Source: Sphagnum compactum
Taxonomy: Eukaryota; Bryophyta; Sphagnopsida; Sphagnales
Reading direction: 5' to 3'
Assembly: GCA_965153455.1 (NCBI GenBank)
Contig: OZ234497.1
Span: 7,874,001-7,938,000 of the forward strand
Length of the DNA: 64,000 bases
Shown: one piece after another, positions 16,126 to 29,300 of the stretch
Layout of the letters: each line of letters begins with the position of its first letter
Position numbering within the stretch: position 1 is the first letter of the stretch
Notes under the pieces: generated by a model
Databases searched by the model: none
What the model was told of the DNA's origin: nothing
Seen by the model: only the letters and a program-made list of their open reading frames with translations
Made by a program: the position numbers and the translations under genes

Positions 16126-18839
16126 TCCCTGTTGAAGACACAAGGGATTCATGGGAAGTTTGTGCTTCACTACCAGCCAAAAAAATGACCTACAGTAAGA
16201 GTTTGGTGGGTGTGCACACACAATTTTGTTGCACTTGAGACGAGGAATGCTCCAATATAGAATGTGTGGGATGTGCAGATGTTGCAGTTATTGAAAGCTT
16301 CCATTTCTTCCACAAATGTGCTCAATGATGTGTTTGGCAAGTACTGCACAGATGTGCAGTGTGCCCCTAGTAAGCTCTCATCACATGCTGTAACCGACAA
16401 GTTTCATCTTACAAACTATTGAGGTGTTTGAATGTCATTCTGATGTCACACAGTCTATGTTCTAGCTTGACCTTGTCATATGTTCTAAAGAGGAGTGGCA
16501 ACATGATCAGTTGTATCCTCATGAGGTTCATGACATAGGGCACTGTGTAATGCAATAGATCCCACCAATCTATGATTTTGCTTCCTCTGTATGCTGGATA
16601 AAAACACTTCTGGAGACTTTATTGGATTAATCCACTGTAAAACTTTGGATATCACCACTTTGGAAATGATAATGCAATCTTGAATTCTACTACTTGGCAC
16701 AAGTGCAAGAAACAACTGTTTACCTGTAACTGTAACCACTGTGGTGAGGTCATGGGATTGGACTCTTGAGGGGGTTTCTGAACCTGAAGGTATCCAACAT
16801 TCCCTGGTTCCCAATACTAATGGAGTCCTGACTTGCTTGCCACCTAATAGATCTGACCTCTGCCCTTGTTGAGATGATTGCAGTAACAAAGAAGAACACA
16901 GTGTTCTTCCCACAATGTGCAGACCCACCTTGCCACCAATGCTCCAGAATGGGCCCTCCAATCTATCCTGCACACTCTGATTCTTCTGAGTAAGCTCTAC
17001 ATTGTACCTTTGAAGCATGTGGCTGTGTTACCTGTGTCAAGAATATCATGAACACCTCTTGTGTTGTAAATTAATACCTACCTATTTTTGTGCATATTTG
17101 TTGCAGTTCCTGCAGTAATTAAAGCCCAACTGGCTTATCGATACCAACAGAGAACTCAATGATTTGGATGTTCAGGGATGAATGCAAGACCTGAGTGCAG
17201 TTGACAGCTTTTTAGGGTCTGATGGTTGAGATCTATTGATATTTCAGATGAACTTTACATATGGAGATCAATCGTGACTTGTATGTTCTGTTCTTCTTGA
17301 CATTCATGATGATTGTGGACTTCTGGCATGAAAATGGTAAACATGGGGTTTTAATAAGGACAACTGTGAAGTTGTATGGGTGACGTCTTGATGTTCTGAG
17401 CATGCTCTTGCTTGTGAACTATTGTAGTCAACTGTACTTGTTCAACACCTCCTAAATTTCCACTATTATGACAGATTTGTGACACCAGCCTCATGCTTCA
17501 ACTTTTTGCATCAGCCTAGCTTAACTTCAGCTTTCTAATACCCATTTGAGTTGTTACCATTGCATTATTGCTCCCTCTGGCATCAACAGATTTCTGAGGA
17601 ACTGGTGGCTGTGATTATCCTTCCTCACAAACTCATGTTGAGACTACTAAAGAGGGAAAAAGTATTAAGAGTCACCATCCTATGGCCAAGGCTGCTTCTG
17701 ATCAGTTGTTTACGACCTCCTTTCAACACCTTTGGAACCTCTTGTATGTAGTTGAACAGACTGGTAGGTTTCAGACTGTGTTTCTCAAGTTCCAGATCAG
17801 GGCCCAGTCTAAACCCATGTGTCGTATGAGTCTTGTCTTTTACCCAGATGTGCATGGAGCCATTTATTCATATACTATCTTCTCAGCTGGAATAGTGTCT
17901 TGTTTACTTGACATTAACCCTTTACTTGTAGGAACAGGATCAGTGAACAGAACCCTTCATCTGGAGAGTGGAATATGGTCATTTGGCAACTATAAAGGTT
18001 GTGTATTTCTGCACAAAATTGGCATTCATTTTATCTTTTTTTTTCCTGAAGACTTCGAAACACAGTGACTGCCTCTGACAAAGTTTACAATTTTGGAATC
18101 TGAATTTGGTTGGAATTCTTAGGGTGCAATTCTCTGACCAATTTCTCCAATCTAGAATTGCATCCTTCCTTCAACTTTCTACGTCCTCCTTCAACGAACA
18201 TCAGGGAGCAATCCATAAGCCACTGATGTCAAAAGGAGTGCAGTAGAAGCAGATTGTTGCATTTTCTATCCATTCTATCAACGATTCATGGCATTTGTGA
18301 ATAGAATTGTACAGCAACAAGTCCTTCACTTTTTTATCCAAATGCTCTGACCAGGTTTGGTGAGATTCTTGTTTTGCAGAGCTTCTTGGCAGTTGGAATC
18401 CATCAACAGAGATTGAGCTGGGACTTTTACTTTCCCAGTCATGATGCCACAAAATGTGAATGCTGCAGGCATTGAAACATGTGGAGAGTACTAGAGTTGT
18501 AGTGTTTGGTTTCCAAGAGTTTTGTGTTTGGAAATCTTTGATGGGTTTGTTGCAGGGTTTGGTTGTTGTGTGAATTTGATACTTGATGCACATGGGATGT
18601 CTCTCTCAGGTGCATGTCAGAAATTTCAAACATAGCGGCAAGCTTGGTAAGGCCACATGAGAATGCTGCTGGACTCTGTTTGATTGAGTCATGCTATTTG
18701 TGCAAATCAGCATTACAAAAACTGCATGTTTTGGTAAAGAAATTTGCAAGGCCAATGTCAGGCTTGAAATTAGTCTCTCTCAAATTGTATTAAGCATGTA
18801 GAAATATAGTTTTTTGTATTAATCAATCATGAATTTCAG
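16126..18839. other. Spacer downstream of DUF674 gene
   Basis: Nothing firmly recognised. A 177-codon minus-strand frame at 16485-17018 matches no family I know. Plus-strand frames at 17551-18068 look partly exon-like but join to nothing. The region could hold fragments of a second, unrecognised plus-strand gene that includes the exon-like block at 18840. Confidence 0.3.
16485..17018 (-). other. Unassigned 177-codon open frame
   Basis: Longest open frame between DUF674 and the ubiquitin-like relic. The translation has no signal peptide, membrane segment or motif I recognise. There are competing short frames on the opposite strand. It is listed for completeness and may be chance. Confidence 0.2.
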
Positions 18840-18947
18840 GAGACAGTTCGAAAGCTCAAGCACGTGATGAGAAGAAGCAAATGTGATGAAGTTACATACA
18901 TTTACTGCAGCCTCTTCACAAACACTTCACTAAGGACATTGCTGGAG
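18840..18947 (+). other. Isolated exon-like block
   Basis: A TTTCAG acceptor precedes and a GTATGC donor follows a 108-bp (36-codon, phase 0) open segment, ETVRKLKHVMRRSKC through TNTSLRTLLE. Good splice sites, phase symmetry and a basic helical composition suggest a genuine exon, perhaps of a gene whose other exons I could not identify. The family is unknown. Confidence 0.4.
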
Positions 18948-20394
18948 GTATGCTCTTAAGAGCTACAATGTCTGGACATACATTAATTCAACATCATGGC
19001 AACTCAAACAGTTAGCTCTAATGAAATCTCATTTCATGGGAAGAGTTGAGCTGCATAGAATTTTTTGTCAAAGATTCAACAGATGAATTGTCATGCGCGC
19101 ATGACTATACATATAAAGCCTGCTGCAATCATGTGCAAATGCCCAATCTTCTTTGCCTTGTGGCATAGATTTGGGCACTTGATGAATCTTATGAAATTGA
19201 CAGAAGCAAAAACTGGTTTTTCTGATAACACATAAGTCGAGCTCAAGGAATTTTGCAATCCCAAGTATTTACATCAATGTAAAACTGCACAGATAAACTC
19301 CATCTTAGAATTTACGTCGACAGATATAATGATGGAGCTGCAAGAATCCTTGGCTGATTGATGTTGCTAGGATCATAATGAACTGGCAAAATTTTCTTAG
19401 CCTAGTTGGAGGGTACCTTAAATTTTTTGCCAGTTCCTTTTTAAAAACATAAGATGCCTGCCTCGCAGCAGAGGTAATCCTGAGCATTTGCTATTCCATT
19501 GCATCTTCCTTTCTTGATTGTCCTTCTGGAGCTCCCTCTTGCAACCCTAACCTATTTTTTTTGTGAAGGCAGCCTGTCTGGGTCGAAAATTTTCCTGCCT
19601 TCACAGTTGGCCACATCGCTCATTCAGTGAGGTCTCACATAATGAGGATGTAAAAACGTCCAACAAGATTCTTAGTGTATTTGGAGGAATGCTTATCGAG
19701 TGTAAGAACCTGTGGGGGCATCTAGGAAAACAAACACCCTTCTCTTTCCGAAATGCCCCATATAATTTAATTGTTTTTTCTCCCTTGATACCCACTGGGT
19801 ATCACAGAATTTTTTGAAAATTTTCTGAAAAAGTCATCTCAAGAAGTGGTGATGGATCCAAAGCGTTCTGAAGCTTTGTCTCAAGATCTCGGAAGCTTTT
19901 CTCGATAGTTCAAAGGTGACCCCCCTTGTACTACACTGTGATCTTTTAGACTCTTCACAAATTTGTCGACTACTCTGTTAAGAAACTATAGCATGGCTAG
20001 TGATCACTAAGCGGCACAGCAGCTTCACCTGCCATACATAAGAAACTGGGCCCACGGAGATTGAGTATTTATATTAAGTATGGTATTCACAATGATGTAA
20101 CAGGGTTGGACCAAGTTAACAATTTGTCGTTCTGGTCTGGTCTCATAGGTGCTTACAAATCCTTTCTCATAGACGTTTGTTTGTATCAACATCAGGCTTT
20201 AATATAGAAGTCGCGGATGGATCGATGTAGCAAGAGTTGGCCCACTTCCAGATTGCTCTGGTGCCCTCTTCCGGTGGCTACTGATTCAGAGCTACAAAAG
20301 AAAGATTTTTTTCCTTTTCGATACTACTTTTGTGGCCCGGGTTGGTCAGTGGAACAAATTGGTCTGAAGTGTTTTTTTAAGAAGGGTTTTCAGT
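18948..20394. other. Spacer, no gene seen
   Basis: Short open frames only (for example plus strand 19563-19817), none resembling a known protein. A possible intron end (TTTTCAG) lies immediately before the ubiquitin-like frame at 20395. Confidence 0.4.
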
Positions 20395-20674
20395 ATGCAG
20401 ATCTTCGTTAAAACCCCGACGGGCAATATTACCATCACGCTTGAGGTGGAGAGCTCTGACACCATCGCCAATGTCGAGGCTAAGATGAACGATTTTGGGT
20501 TGTGGATCTTGCTTAATCCTAATCTACAGGCTTTGTTTTTCGACGACGTGCGGTTGGAGGATGGGCGGGCTCTGGTGGACTACAAATATCCGAAACGAGT
20601 CGACTCTGCACCTGAGAGATGACTTGGCTCAAATACGTCTACTTCAAAATTGCCGTAATGAGACTTGCGGCTAA
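20395..20674 (+). pseudogene. Diverged, frameshifted ubiquitin-like sequence
   Basis: Begins [10 protein letters not shown], continues [18 protein letters not shown] and [10 protein letters not shown], which is clearly ubiquitin-derived. Differences: Leu8 is Pro, one residue is inserted after Gly10, Lys11 is Asn, and the segment between the helix and LEDGR is replaced and longer. After VDY one extra base shifts the frame, so the open frame ends at 20622. In the shifted frame the sequence continues [18 protein letters not shown] to a stop at 20672-20674, so the C-terminal LRLRGG is absent. Most likely a decayed ubiquitin monomer. A TTTTCAG directly before the start may be a relic acceptor. Confidence 0.85.
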
Positions 20675-21368
20675 GCACATTTCTTGAGTACTTTTTCATG
20701 CTTCTATTTTTAAATTTTTTTCAGAAGGAGCCATTTGATTGGCCCATCACCAATATTCTAGATTGGGCATTCTCATTATAAGCTGGCTGTGCAAATATAG
20801 GCAAACACTAAACAATAGCAGCAAGTTAAATGTGGCACCGGGGCTCGACACATTTGCAGTACAATGCTCAACATTATTATACCTACACACTGATTAACAT
20901 CATAAGTATCTTTCTTATATAATGGTTTCGAAGAAAACACATAAGATGATTTTACCCAAAGGTCTAGGGTTCAATCTTTTTCTTAATTGTTTTTATCAAC
21001 AAATGAAATGGATGAAAAAATACATAGAACATTAAATAAAATTTTAAAGTTAGTTGCATTTAGGAAGCAATTTCCCTTAGGGAAAACACAATTAAGTGTT
21101 GGTCTTAAGCAAGTTGCCTTACGTAACAATGTTGTTGCCCCATGGAGCAAAATGAAGTTCTCGATGAATGAAAATGTTTTTAAGCAACAAATAAAATATT
21201 CTGAAAAATAACTTGCACAAGGAGTAAGAAAAGTTCCTTGAGGGAAAAAATAACTTCATTGGGAAGCAATGAGTTTTTCTTAGGGAAAGGTTGAAGTTCC
21301 TCGAGGAGAAAGGCACCTTCCTCAGGTAGTAATGAATTTTCCTCGAAAAAGGGCCTAAGTTCCTTGGG

Positions 21369-21905
21369 GAAATATATGTTTCAAATTGTTTTGCAATCAT
21401 AAACATTTCATGTTCATTTTTATATAGGCTTGTGACCTATCATTGGAAAGGTCTAGAAAAGAACTACAACTTTGTAACTTAAAGCACTTCAATCAAAATT
21501 CCTTTGAAAATGTTATGATCACACAAAATTTCAAACACATTTGCTCCCTGGGGAACATGATTGTTTCCTGGGGCAACTTAGGACCGTTTTTCCCCAGGGG
21601 ACATTGTTGGTCCCTAAGGCATTTAAACCTTTATTCCCCTAGGCACATGGTTGACCTCGGGGACGACCGTGTGTCTAGGGAACAAAGGTTTAAGTTGTTT
21701 TAAGAAGCAACCATGTTCATTGAGAACAAATTTGTCAAAAAATTTGTGTAATCATAATTTTTTATGAAAAAATTATAATTGAAGTGCTCCTAATTACAAA
21801 GTTGTAGTTCTCCTCAAGTCCTTTTGAATGATAGTCACAAGTCAATATAAAAATGAACACGCGATAGTTGTGATTGTAAATGATTCAGAACATATTTTTC
21901 CCGGG
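21369..21905. repeat. Large imperfect inverted repeat
   Basis: Left arm about 21369-21494 (with GAACTACAACTTTGTAACTT) is matched in reverse complement by about 21765-21905 (AATTACAAAGTTGTAGTTCTC). The flanking words in GGGGAACA/TGTTCCCC style extend the mirror symmetry outward to roughly 21050 and 22290. About 270 bp separates the arms. It resembles a foldback or MITE-type element; no transposase is present. Confidence 0.75.
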
Positions 21906-22987
21906 CAATTTAAACCTAGTATTTCTATGGGGAACAATCATGTCCCCGAGGAGAAGGAATTTAACTTGCCTTGGGGAGCAACTTAAATCCCTTTCTCTCC
22001 TGAAAACATGGTTATTCCTTAGATCATCTTAAACATTCACTTTTTCAGGAACAAGGTTGTTCCTTGGGGAACAATTTATGCCGAGGAGCAATTTAAGCCC
22101 CTTTCTCCCTCGAGAACATAGTTGTTCCCAAGGCATCTTAAAGCTTTGTTTCTTCAAGAACATGGTTGTTCCCTTGGGAACAACTTAAACCCTTTTGTCC
22201 TTTGGGAACATGATTTTTCTTTGAGGCAATGTAAGCCTTTGTTCCTTTGAGAACATGGTTCTCTTTGAAAAAATTGTTCTTGGGTAAACACACAATCAAA
22301 AGAGTTGCTCAAATGAGTGGACATTCTTTAAAACTACATTTTATGTTTGAAAAATCACAAGGGAAGCATAATAGTTTGGATTATCATAATTTTTTTGAAA
22401 TATTTTCCATTAATTGCAAAGTTTATATGTTCAAAGCTTGACACATATCAAAAATGTTTTTGTATGTTCAAAGCATTCAAACCTCAACAGTGGACAATCT
22501 TTATTTTTTTCAAATGTCTTTTTTTCTTACCAAATGTGCACCATTTTTTCTAAAAACTAGAAAGGATTTTAACATTGATAATTATAAAGGGAAAATGACT
22601 TGAACTAATGAAAATTGTTTATATAACTGATTTGGTTCAAATGTGCTTTTGACCTTGAAAATTATGGATTTTGAAAATGTGACCTTAACAAAAGTAGTTC
22701 ATATTTATGTGATAGAGGGCATGAATGGATAATATATATGATATAAAATGAATTTATATCTAACATGTAGTGTTAAACTAAATGTCCAAAATACAAAATT
22801 ATAAATTATAAACTATTGTAGAAATGATATATGTCATGTGCAATGCTTAGAAAAAGACTTTTACCTTGGCACCCTTGGCTCTTTTGACCATGTTTTCACC
22901 CTCTTGAGCAACTAACTTAAATTTTTTTCCCAAAGGTAATGTACTTTCATCCATTTTGTTTGTGAATGAAAAAAATTTAGAAAAAAG

Positions 22988-23040
22988 TTTGAACCCATGA
23001 CCTTTGGGCTATAAGGCGGGATTCTCACCACTGCATTAGT
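22988..23040 (-). repeat. tRNA-like segment, possible SINE head
   Basis: On the minus strand GCAGTGGTGAGAATCCCGCC resembles a tRNA D-arm/A-box region, and GGTCATGGGTTCAAAC resembles a B-box, about 30 bases apart. The acceptor stem does not pair, so this is not a functional tRNA gene; a tRNA-derived SINE relic is more likely. Confidence 0.3.
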
Positions 23041-25649
23041 TTTCTTCTTTTGAAAATAATATTAAAACAATTTAAGCATTAATCATTGTGTAGATACAAT
23101 TAAAAACTATTTTATTTATTTTCTTATTGGACACTGTATTATATTGTATTATGATTGCATCGAGCTTGGTGGTGCATTTAATTCATTGCCGTTGTTTAGT
23201 GGTATAGGGAACAAACAACAAAAATGCTCAAAATGGGAACTTTTACAATGCATAAAATCTAATTTTTTATGTGTAAATTGTTAAACCCATGATTTCTTGA
23301 AGTATATTGCAATACATCCTCCCCCTAAACAAATGACTTACAAGCATAATGTCTTCACTTTCCCTTAAGGGCAATGCTCAAAATTAAACCCAAAAATCAA
23401 CAAATTTTTTTTGTGTAGGGGAGACATTATTGTCAGTGCCTCCCCTTTTGTAAAAAAATGTTGAAGCAAAGGGCATTGACAACAATGCCTCCCTTTCATA
23501 AAAATTGATGTCCATTATATAAGGATGGCTCAAATGCATTCAAATGACATTATAACAAATCTCCCCCATCCACCTTAGGGATATTTCATGTAATCTCTCT
23601 TGCCTCTAAAAGAATTATGAACACTTTTTAGGGGTGAGAAATTGTGGTCGAAAAGGTTCCCCAAATTACTCTACAATTTTCAGTGGAAATTTTTGTGTGC
23701 AGGATAAGGCCCCAAGAATGGAACAAGGGCTCATTGTAAAGTGGAAGCCAAGTTGAAGGCCTAAATTTGGAAACTGCTCAATTCCAAGGGCCTTACTTGG
23801 CATAAAACCAAAGTTGTCATTTTTAGCTTCACATTACACCTAAAACTAAGGCTTTACATTAGCTTGGACCAAAAAGCATTAGGGCATTAAACCCTTGTAA
23901 TTAAGCACAAACACATAATGTAACATGGCATTCAACTACACTATCAAGTAATGGCTAGGTTCAAGGTTTTTTTATTTCAATTTTGTGATGTAGCTGAATT
24001 GGCAACCATCCATAAGGTGATTTGGCCAAATTTGGATACATACTAGAGATAAAAATGAAAAAAAACCAGAATCATTCTACATTCTTGGCTACTTGCTGTA
24101 ACTTATCATAAAAAATTGGTGATTTGGATTTTTTTGGCTTTGAAATCATGTGAATTTGGGCCATTTTTTCCATGAAAAATCCTTTCTAAAAAGGAACACA
24201 CTGGATAGGTTACATGGTGAGAAATGACCCACCAAAGGAGGCATTAGACCTACCACCAAAGCTAGGTAGTCCAACACCACCTATTCAAACACCCACCGGT
24301 AGAGCCACTAGAGTAGCCACAACACCACCTATTCAAACACCCACTTTTGTTGCTATATTTCATAGTTGTCGAACTAATTCAACATGCCCCCTTATCAAAG
24401 GGAGACCAAGAGTGGATGTAGAACCATAATGTGGTTCATGTGGACTTGGCTAGACATTGTAGTGGGAGGGAAATGATGTTCGAGACTAAATTATAGGTCC
24501 ATATCATTCATTTATAATCGAGGCTAGAGTTGGACCAAGGAGTTGGTGAGGAGACTAAGTTGCATTTGAGGATGAAATTTCCCCAACCCTAAAAATAGAT
24601 CCTTTTTCATTTGTGATGGAATAGGTTTTCCTTGTTAGAAACCTCAAGAAGTGAACAAATTTGAAGTTCATACTTTCAAAACTAACTCAATCATAGTAAA
24701 ATTAGTACTGTGGCCCGAGGAATCAAGACTTATCTATCATACCTACTATTAATATTTGACATTTTCCCTTGAGATAATATTCAAGGAAATGTGGTTTGCC
24801 AGCCCCAATTTGAATATTTCAAATTGTTGTAATGAAAAAAATTATGATCTTCCATTGTAAAAGGAGCCTATGTACGGACGTTGCAAGTAAGGTACATAAG
24901 GAGTTGAATTTCTTAAACCTATTAAGTAGACATTTGTCGAAAAAACATTGTTCAAGCTTCAAAGCTTTTTTTTGACCCGATAGTGTTTAGAGGTAGTTGA
25001 AGCTAGAAGAGGAATGAGAAGGCAAATTTCGATGCCTAGGTAGTTCACGAACAACATCAGAATTTATGGCTGACAAATTCTAAAGTTGCACACTCACTAG
25101 ACAGGCAATTTGTTGGGATGTTGTGATTAGTGTTGGCCCACCAACTATTGACTGCGAACACTTGGTGCCAAAATAACCTCAGTTTTTGTTGGTTCTATGT
25201 TCGTTCTAAACATCTCTCTAATTTAACTGAAATTTTTGGGGAACTTTTTTAACACATTGTGGATAAGAAAACTCCTAGATTTAATTTATTACTTCCCTTG
25301 CTTGGCCATGTAATTCATTAGTTCCACTTGCCTATTCCCTTTCTAGTTTCCAGGGTCAAATGTGAGATCACCTAAAGCCCATAAGACAATCTCACCATTG
25401 CCCCCCCCACACCTGTCCTAGTGCAAACTTGGACTTTGCTCAAGACCCTTTTAAACACCCATGTCAGCTAATAGCTAAAGTGTTTTGGAATATTTTCTAA
25501 CCGTGAATACTTGTATTTATTTTGGAATGACCACTTCCTACTTAATTGAATTGTTAGCATATGGTCAGAACCCTCAAGTAGGAGCAAAAACCCCAATTGA
25601 TTAGACGTAGTTCCATCATTATGGATACTTAGCCATTCCCCATCACATG

Positions 25650-28600
25650 ATCTAAGATTTGGCTATTTCAGTTCCTTAATCCAACATTCAAGCAAGCTAT
25701 TAATTAGCCGTTGCCAACAACTATATTCCCCTTCTTCCAAAGGAAATAAAATTTTCAATTCATCCCAAGAATGGAAGTCTTTGGTTTCAATTCTCCATAG
25801 ATCCCTTAAAGTGCGTAAGCTAGACTTGTACAATTCTTGAGTTGTAGGAATGTATAGTTCAATTCCAACCCCTTTAAAATTAAAGCCCCACCATATGCTT
25901 ATTCTCTTTATGGCCTTAGCTATTTGCAGTGGCAAAAGTCTAATTTTTCAACCATGCGTTTCCAAGCCTTTGAAATCTTCCCCCGTACCTTTGATCCTGG
26001 AGATGGATTAAGATTTCCGACCAGAGTTTAATTCATTTCAAAGCCCCACTTCATGAGGGCTTGCACATTGCTAATTTGAAACCTAATAAGAGTTTGAGGT
26101 TTGAATTGCCAGGTTTTAGGGCTTTGATAACCCGTTTACACAACAAGGTGTCCATAGCTTCTTTTGGGTCAGTGAGGCCAAGACCTTCGATACCTTTATT
26201 CACACAACAATCAAACTAGTTTACCTTAGTTTTAGTGTGTTGATCACCTCTAACCCACAAAAAGTTCTAGAGTAGATATTTACACTTCCTTATCAATTTC
26301 TTTGTACCCCCCAATACGTTGATGAAGAACCACAAGGTTGATGCCAAAACAAAATTGACAATTATGGCCCAACCCACTATCGATAAATGGATTGTGTTCA
26401 GAAATTTAACTTTGTACGGATCTTCTCAATCAAAAAGGTGTCCACCTCTTTGCCATCCAAACCAATCCCAAAGGGTGTGTTGAACATTTTGGATAGTTCA
26501 TCATTAGGGGCCCACCTCCATTTGAACGTTTCTGTCCATGCCAATTTCTTGCGACTTTGCTTCTGATTCCAATAGGTCATGAACTTCTCTTTGTTTAGCT
26601 CCAACCCACTTATGTCTAAAAGAAATAGTAGCACATTAACAACAATTGACAAGTTTTCTATTTTCCCCAAATAATTAGGGTTGTATTTTCGACGTATTGC
26701 AAGATGTTTGTACGTTGCATTATTTTTCCCACCAAGGTAATTCTTTTAATGTCCCTGAATTTGACACCATCTTTGGACATGAAATTCAAAACTTCCTTTA
26801 CAATAAGAAAAACTAGGTAGGGAACTAGCTCAGACACCTTTGCCTAACCCATTTTCTATTTTGAACGATTTGGTGATACACCTGTTTAGATAGACTGCTT
26901 TTGCAACATCCTTGAACAACAACTTTACCATCTTAATGAATTCCCATCTTTGCCATGGCATCAAACATAAAATTTTTAATTTAAGGAGAAAACATCTTTG
27001 GGTGGACAGCTAGGAACCACCTCAAAGAATGGTTAAAGGACCAAGAATGCACAAGTCATTTTCCTAGGCCCTTTACTTTAAATGTTTTCACAAGTATAAA
27101 TTATTATTTTTTCATGTTTAATAATTGCATGCATTAATATATGGCTTGAAATTTATTTTGGAATGTAAAAAGTTGGAAATTGTTAAAATTTTGTTTTCCT
27201 AATTAAAATGGCCCCTTCAGAAATTGATAGTTTTAACTTTGAAAATTCATAAGTAAATTATACTTACTCAATTAATTGCCTAATAAATACCTAAAAATAG
27301 AATGATTTCTAGATTACCTTAGGAAAAATATTCTCAAAAAAATTCTCAATTCAATTTCACATTTGTGTTCCTAACCAAAAAGTTGAAGGAAATGTGGCCA
27401 TGCGTTACATTCCTGAAACTTTTTTAAATGCAATGATTAAGAACATTAAAATACACAATATTCTTGATGTTATTGGAATTTCAAAATCTATGGAACCTAG
27501 TAAATGTACTCATTAAAAAAAAATTATTAAAATGTTTCCTATGATTTTTCAAAGTTCGATGGGTCCAGGAAAATCAAGGTGTGATGTTCCTAGTGGTCCA
27601 CCCAAGGATGTTTTTGCCCTTTACCTTGTCATACACTTTTGCAAAATCCAACTTGAGCATAACCAATGGTTGGTTAGTGTTTCATTCGTTAATAAAACAT
27701 TGTCCAAGATGAATATGAGTGGCAAAGATGTAGATTGGTCCTATCTATTACCTCCATGAAGATTGGTTATAACTTCATCTGAAAAGTTTTCACAAAAATC
27801 TTGTAGGATGCATTTAACAAGGTAATTGGGTACCAATTACTAAGATTCTCTTTATCTCTAGCTTTGAATAACATGGTGATCAATCTTTTGTCCACCCCAT
27901 TGGGAAAACCACCATTTTTTATTGTTATTTTAATTATACGAAAGTAGTTTATGCCAATTAGATCCTAGAAGAAGGTGTAAAACTCCACCACCATGCCATC
28001 AGGTCTTGGGGCTTTGATTTTTTCCATGGAATTTGTTGTTGTTTAAAGTTCTTCCAAAAAAAGAGGTGTGACCAACTTCTTATTCATCACTTTGGAAATT
28101 TTTTTAGGGAGAAAGTCGAAGACCTTATGTCATAGCTCTTCATTCCCAAAATGATTTTCTTGGGCTTTATAGAGTTTATTGTAGAAGTTGTAGCAAATCC
28201 ATTCCATCTTTATTTGACTTGTGGCTATCATTCTTACATCATCCTTAAGGGTAGAAATTCCCACTTTATTAGGCTTTGGTTTGATGGCTACAAAGAAATC
28301 CTTGGTTATAATGCAATCTTTGTTTTTCCATGTGAGTCTCGTTTTAATTTATTGTTTAGTCTTTTTCACATTTTCTAGTTCTTTGCTTATCAGCCTAAGG
28401 GTACCCATTTGCTATTGTAGCCCTTTGTCTTGAACCATGTCTTGTAGGTTACCTTGAATGCATTCCAAGTCTTATTTTAGTTCATACCCCTCTTTGTGGA
28501 ATTTTGCAACCCTTGCAAAATTCTTTATAAAACCTAATGACTTTCCTTAATTTTGTAAAAAATACAGCCCCTTCTGGTTGGATTTTTGTGCATTCTCTTT

Positions 28601-29300
28601 TTAACCTTCCCAAAAAAAGTCAGGTATTCATTTTCCAACTGAGGTCCTTTGAGCAATTTTAGCAATTTCTAACACACAACTAACAAGATGGTGATTTGAC
28701 CTGATCCCATCCCCTTTCACAAAATAGTGGGAGTTATTGCTAGCTTGGTTGGAGGCTAAGTAGTTGGAATGTAAATTCGATCCAATCTTGCCATAATTCT
28801 CTTTCTTCCACTCTTTTGATTGTCCCATGAGAGTTTTAGGCTTCTATTAAATCTCATTGGCTAATGGATTTCCAAGGCCAACTTCAAGGCATCCCACGAG
28901 AATCTCTCCTTATTTGGGATCAATTTCCCACACAATGAAGACTTATCTTCCTTGTCTGCAACCATGTTTGTGTAATCCATCACAAATTTTGTCCATATAG
29001 GATCCGTTAGGATGCGTGTCACCCCTTTACCTACTATGCCTTGCTACCACTCGGATGTGTAACCTTCTTCTGCTTTCACGATCCAAAGTACAACATTAGG
29101 CCATATAGTTTTTCCAATGTTCATTGCCATATTTTTTCAAAACTTGTGCTTTTGAAAACAAAAAATGTCCACGTGCGGACCCATGCATGCCTCTTAAGTA
29201 ATGATTTAGTTTGAAGGCTTCTCCGTCTTCATTCAACCCCCAAGGGAAATCAAACCTAACTACTATCTGTTCTTCATTGATTTCATGGTTTTTTGCAACT
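25650..29300 (-). mobile_element. Degenerate LINE (L1-type) retrotransposon, copy A
   Basis: Minus-strand fragments in LINE order. The end of the endonuclease (MARLDRIYIP) lies near 28763-28800. The reverse transcriptase start (KAPRPDGMVVEFY, GFPNGVDKRLITMLFKARD, NWYPITLLNASYKIF) lies in about 27770-28030. The region after the catalytic core (SGLELNKEKF and TPFGIGLDGKEVD) lies at 26398-26670. The distal part (GIEGLGLTDPKEAMD) lies near 26190, with a tail at 25663-25935. Many stops and frameshifts. The left breakpoint of segmental copy A (27446) falls inside this element. Confidence 0.85.

Larger units (their letters stand above)
20675..25649. other. AT-rich repeat-filled region
   Basis: No gene recognised. 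Holds the inverted-repeat structure described separately, a tRNA-like segment near 23000, and a short plus-strand frame (24214-24429) with a 23-bp direct repeat at 24274-24296 and 24322-24344. The rest is AT-rich DNA without convincing coding potential on either strand. Confidence 0.45.

Noticed and set aside
22988-23040. Functional tRNA gene
   Set aside because: A- and B-box-like words are present, but the acceptor stem does not pair, so it is listed only as a SINE-like relic.
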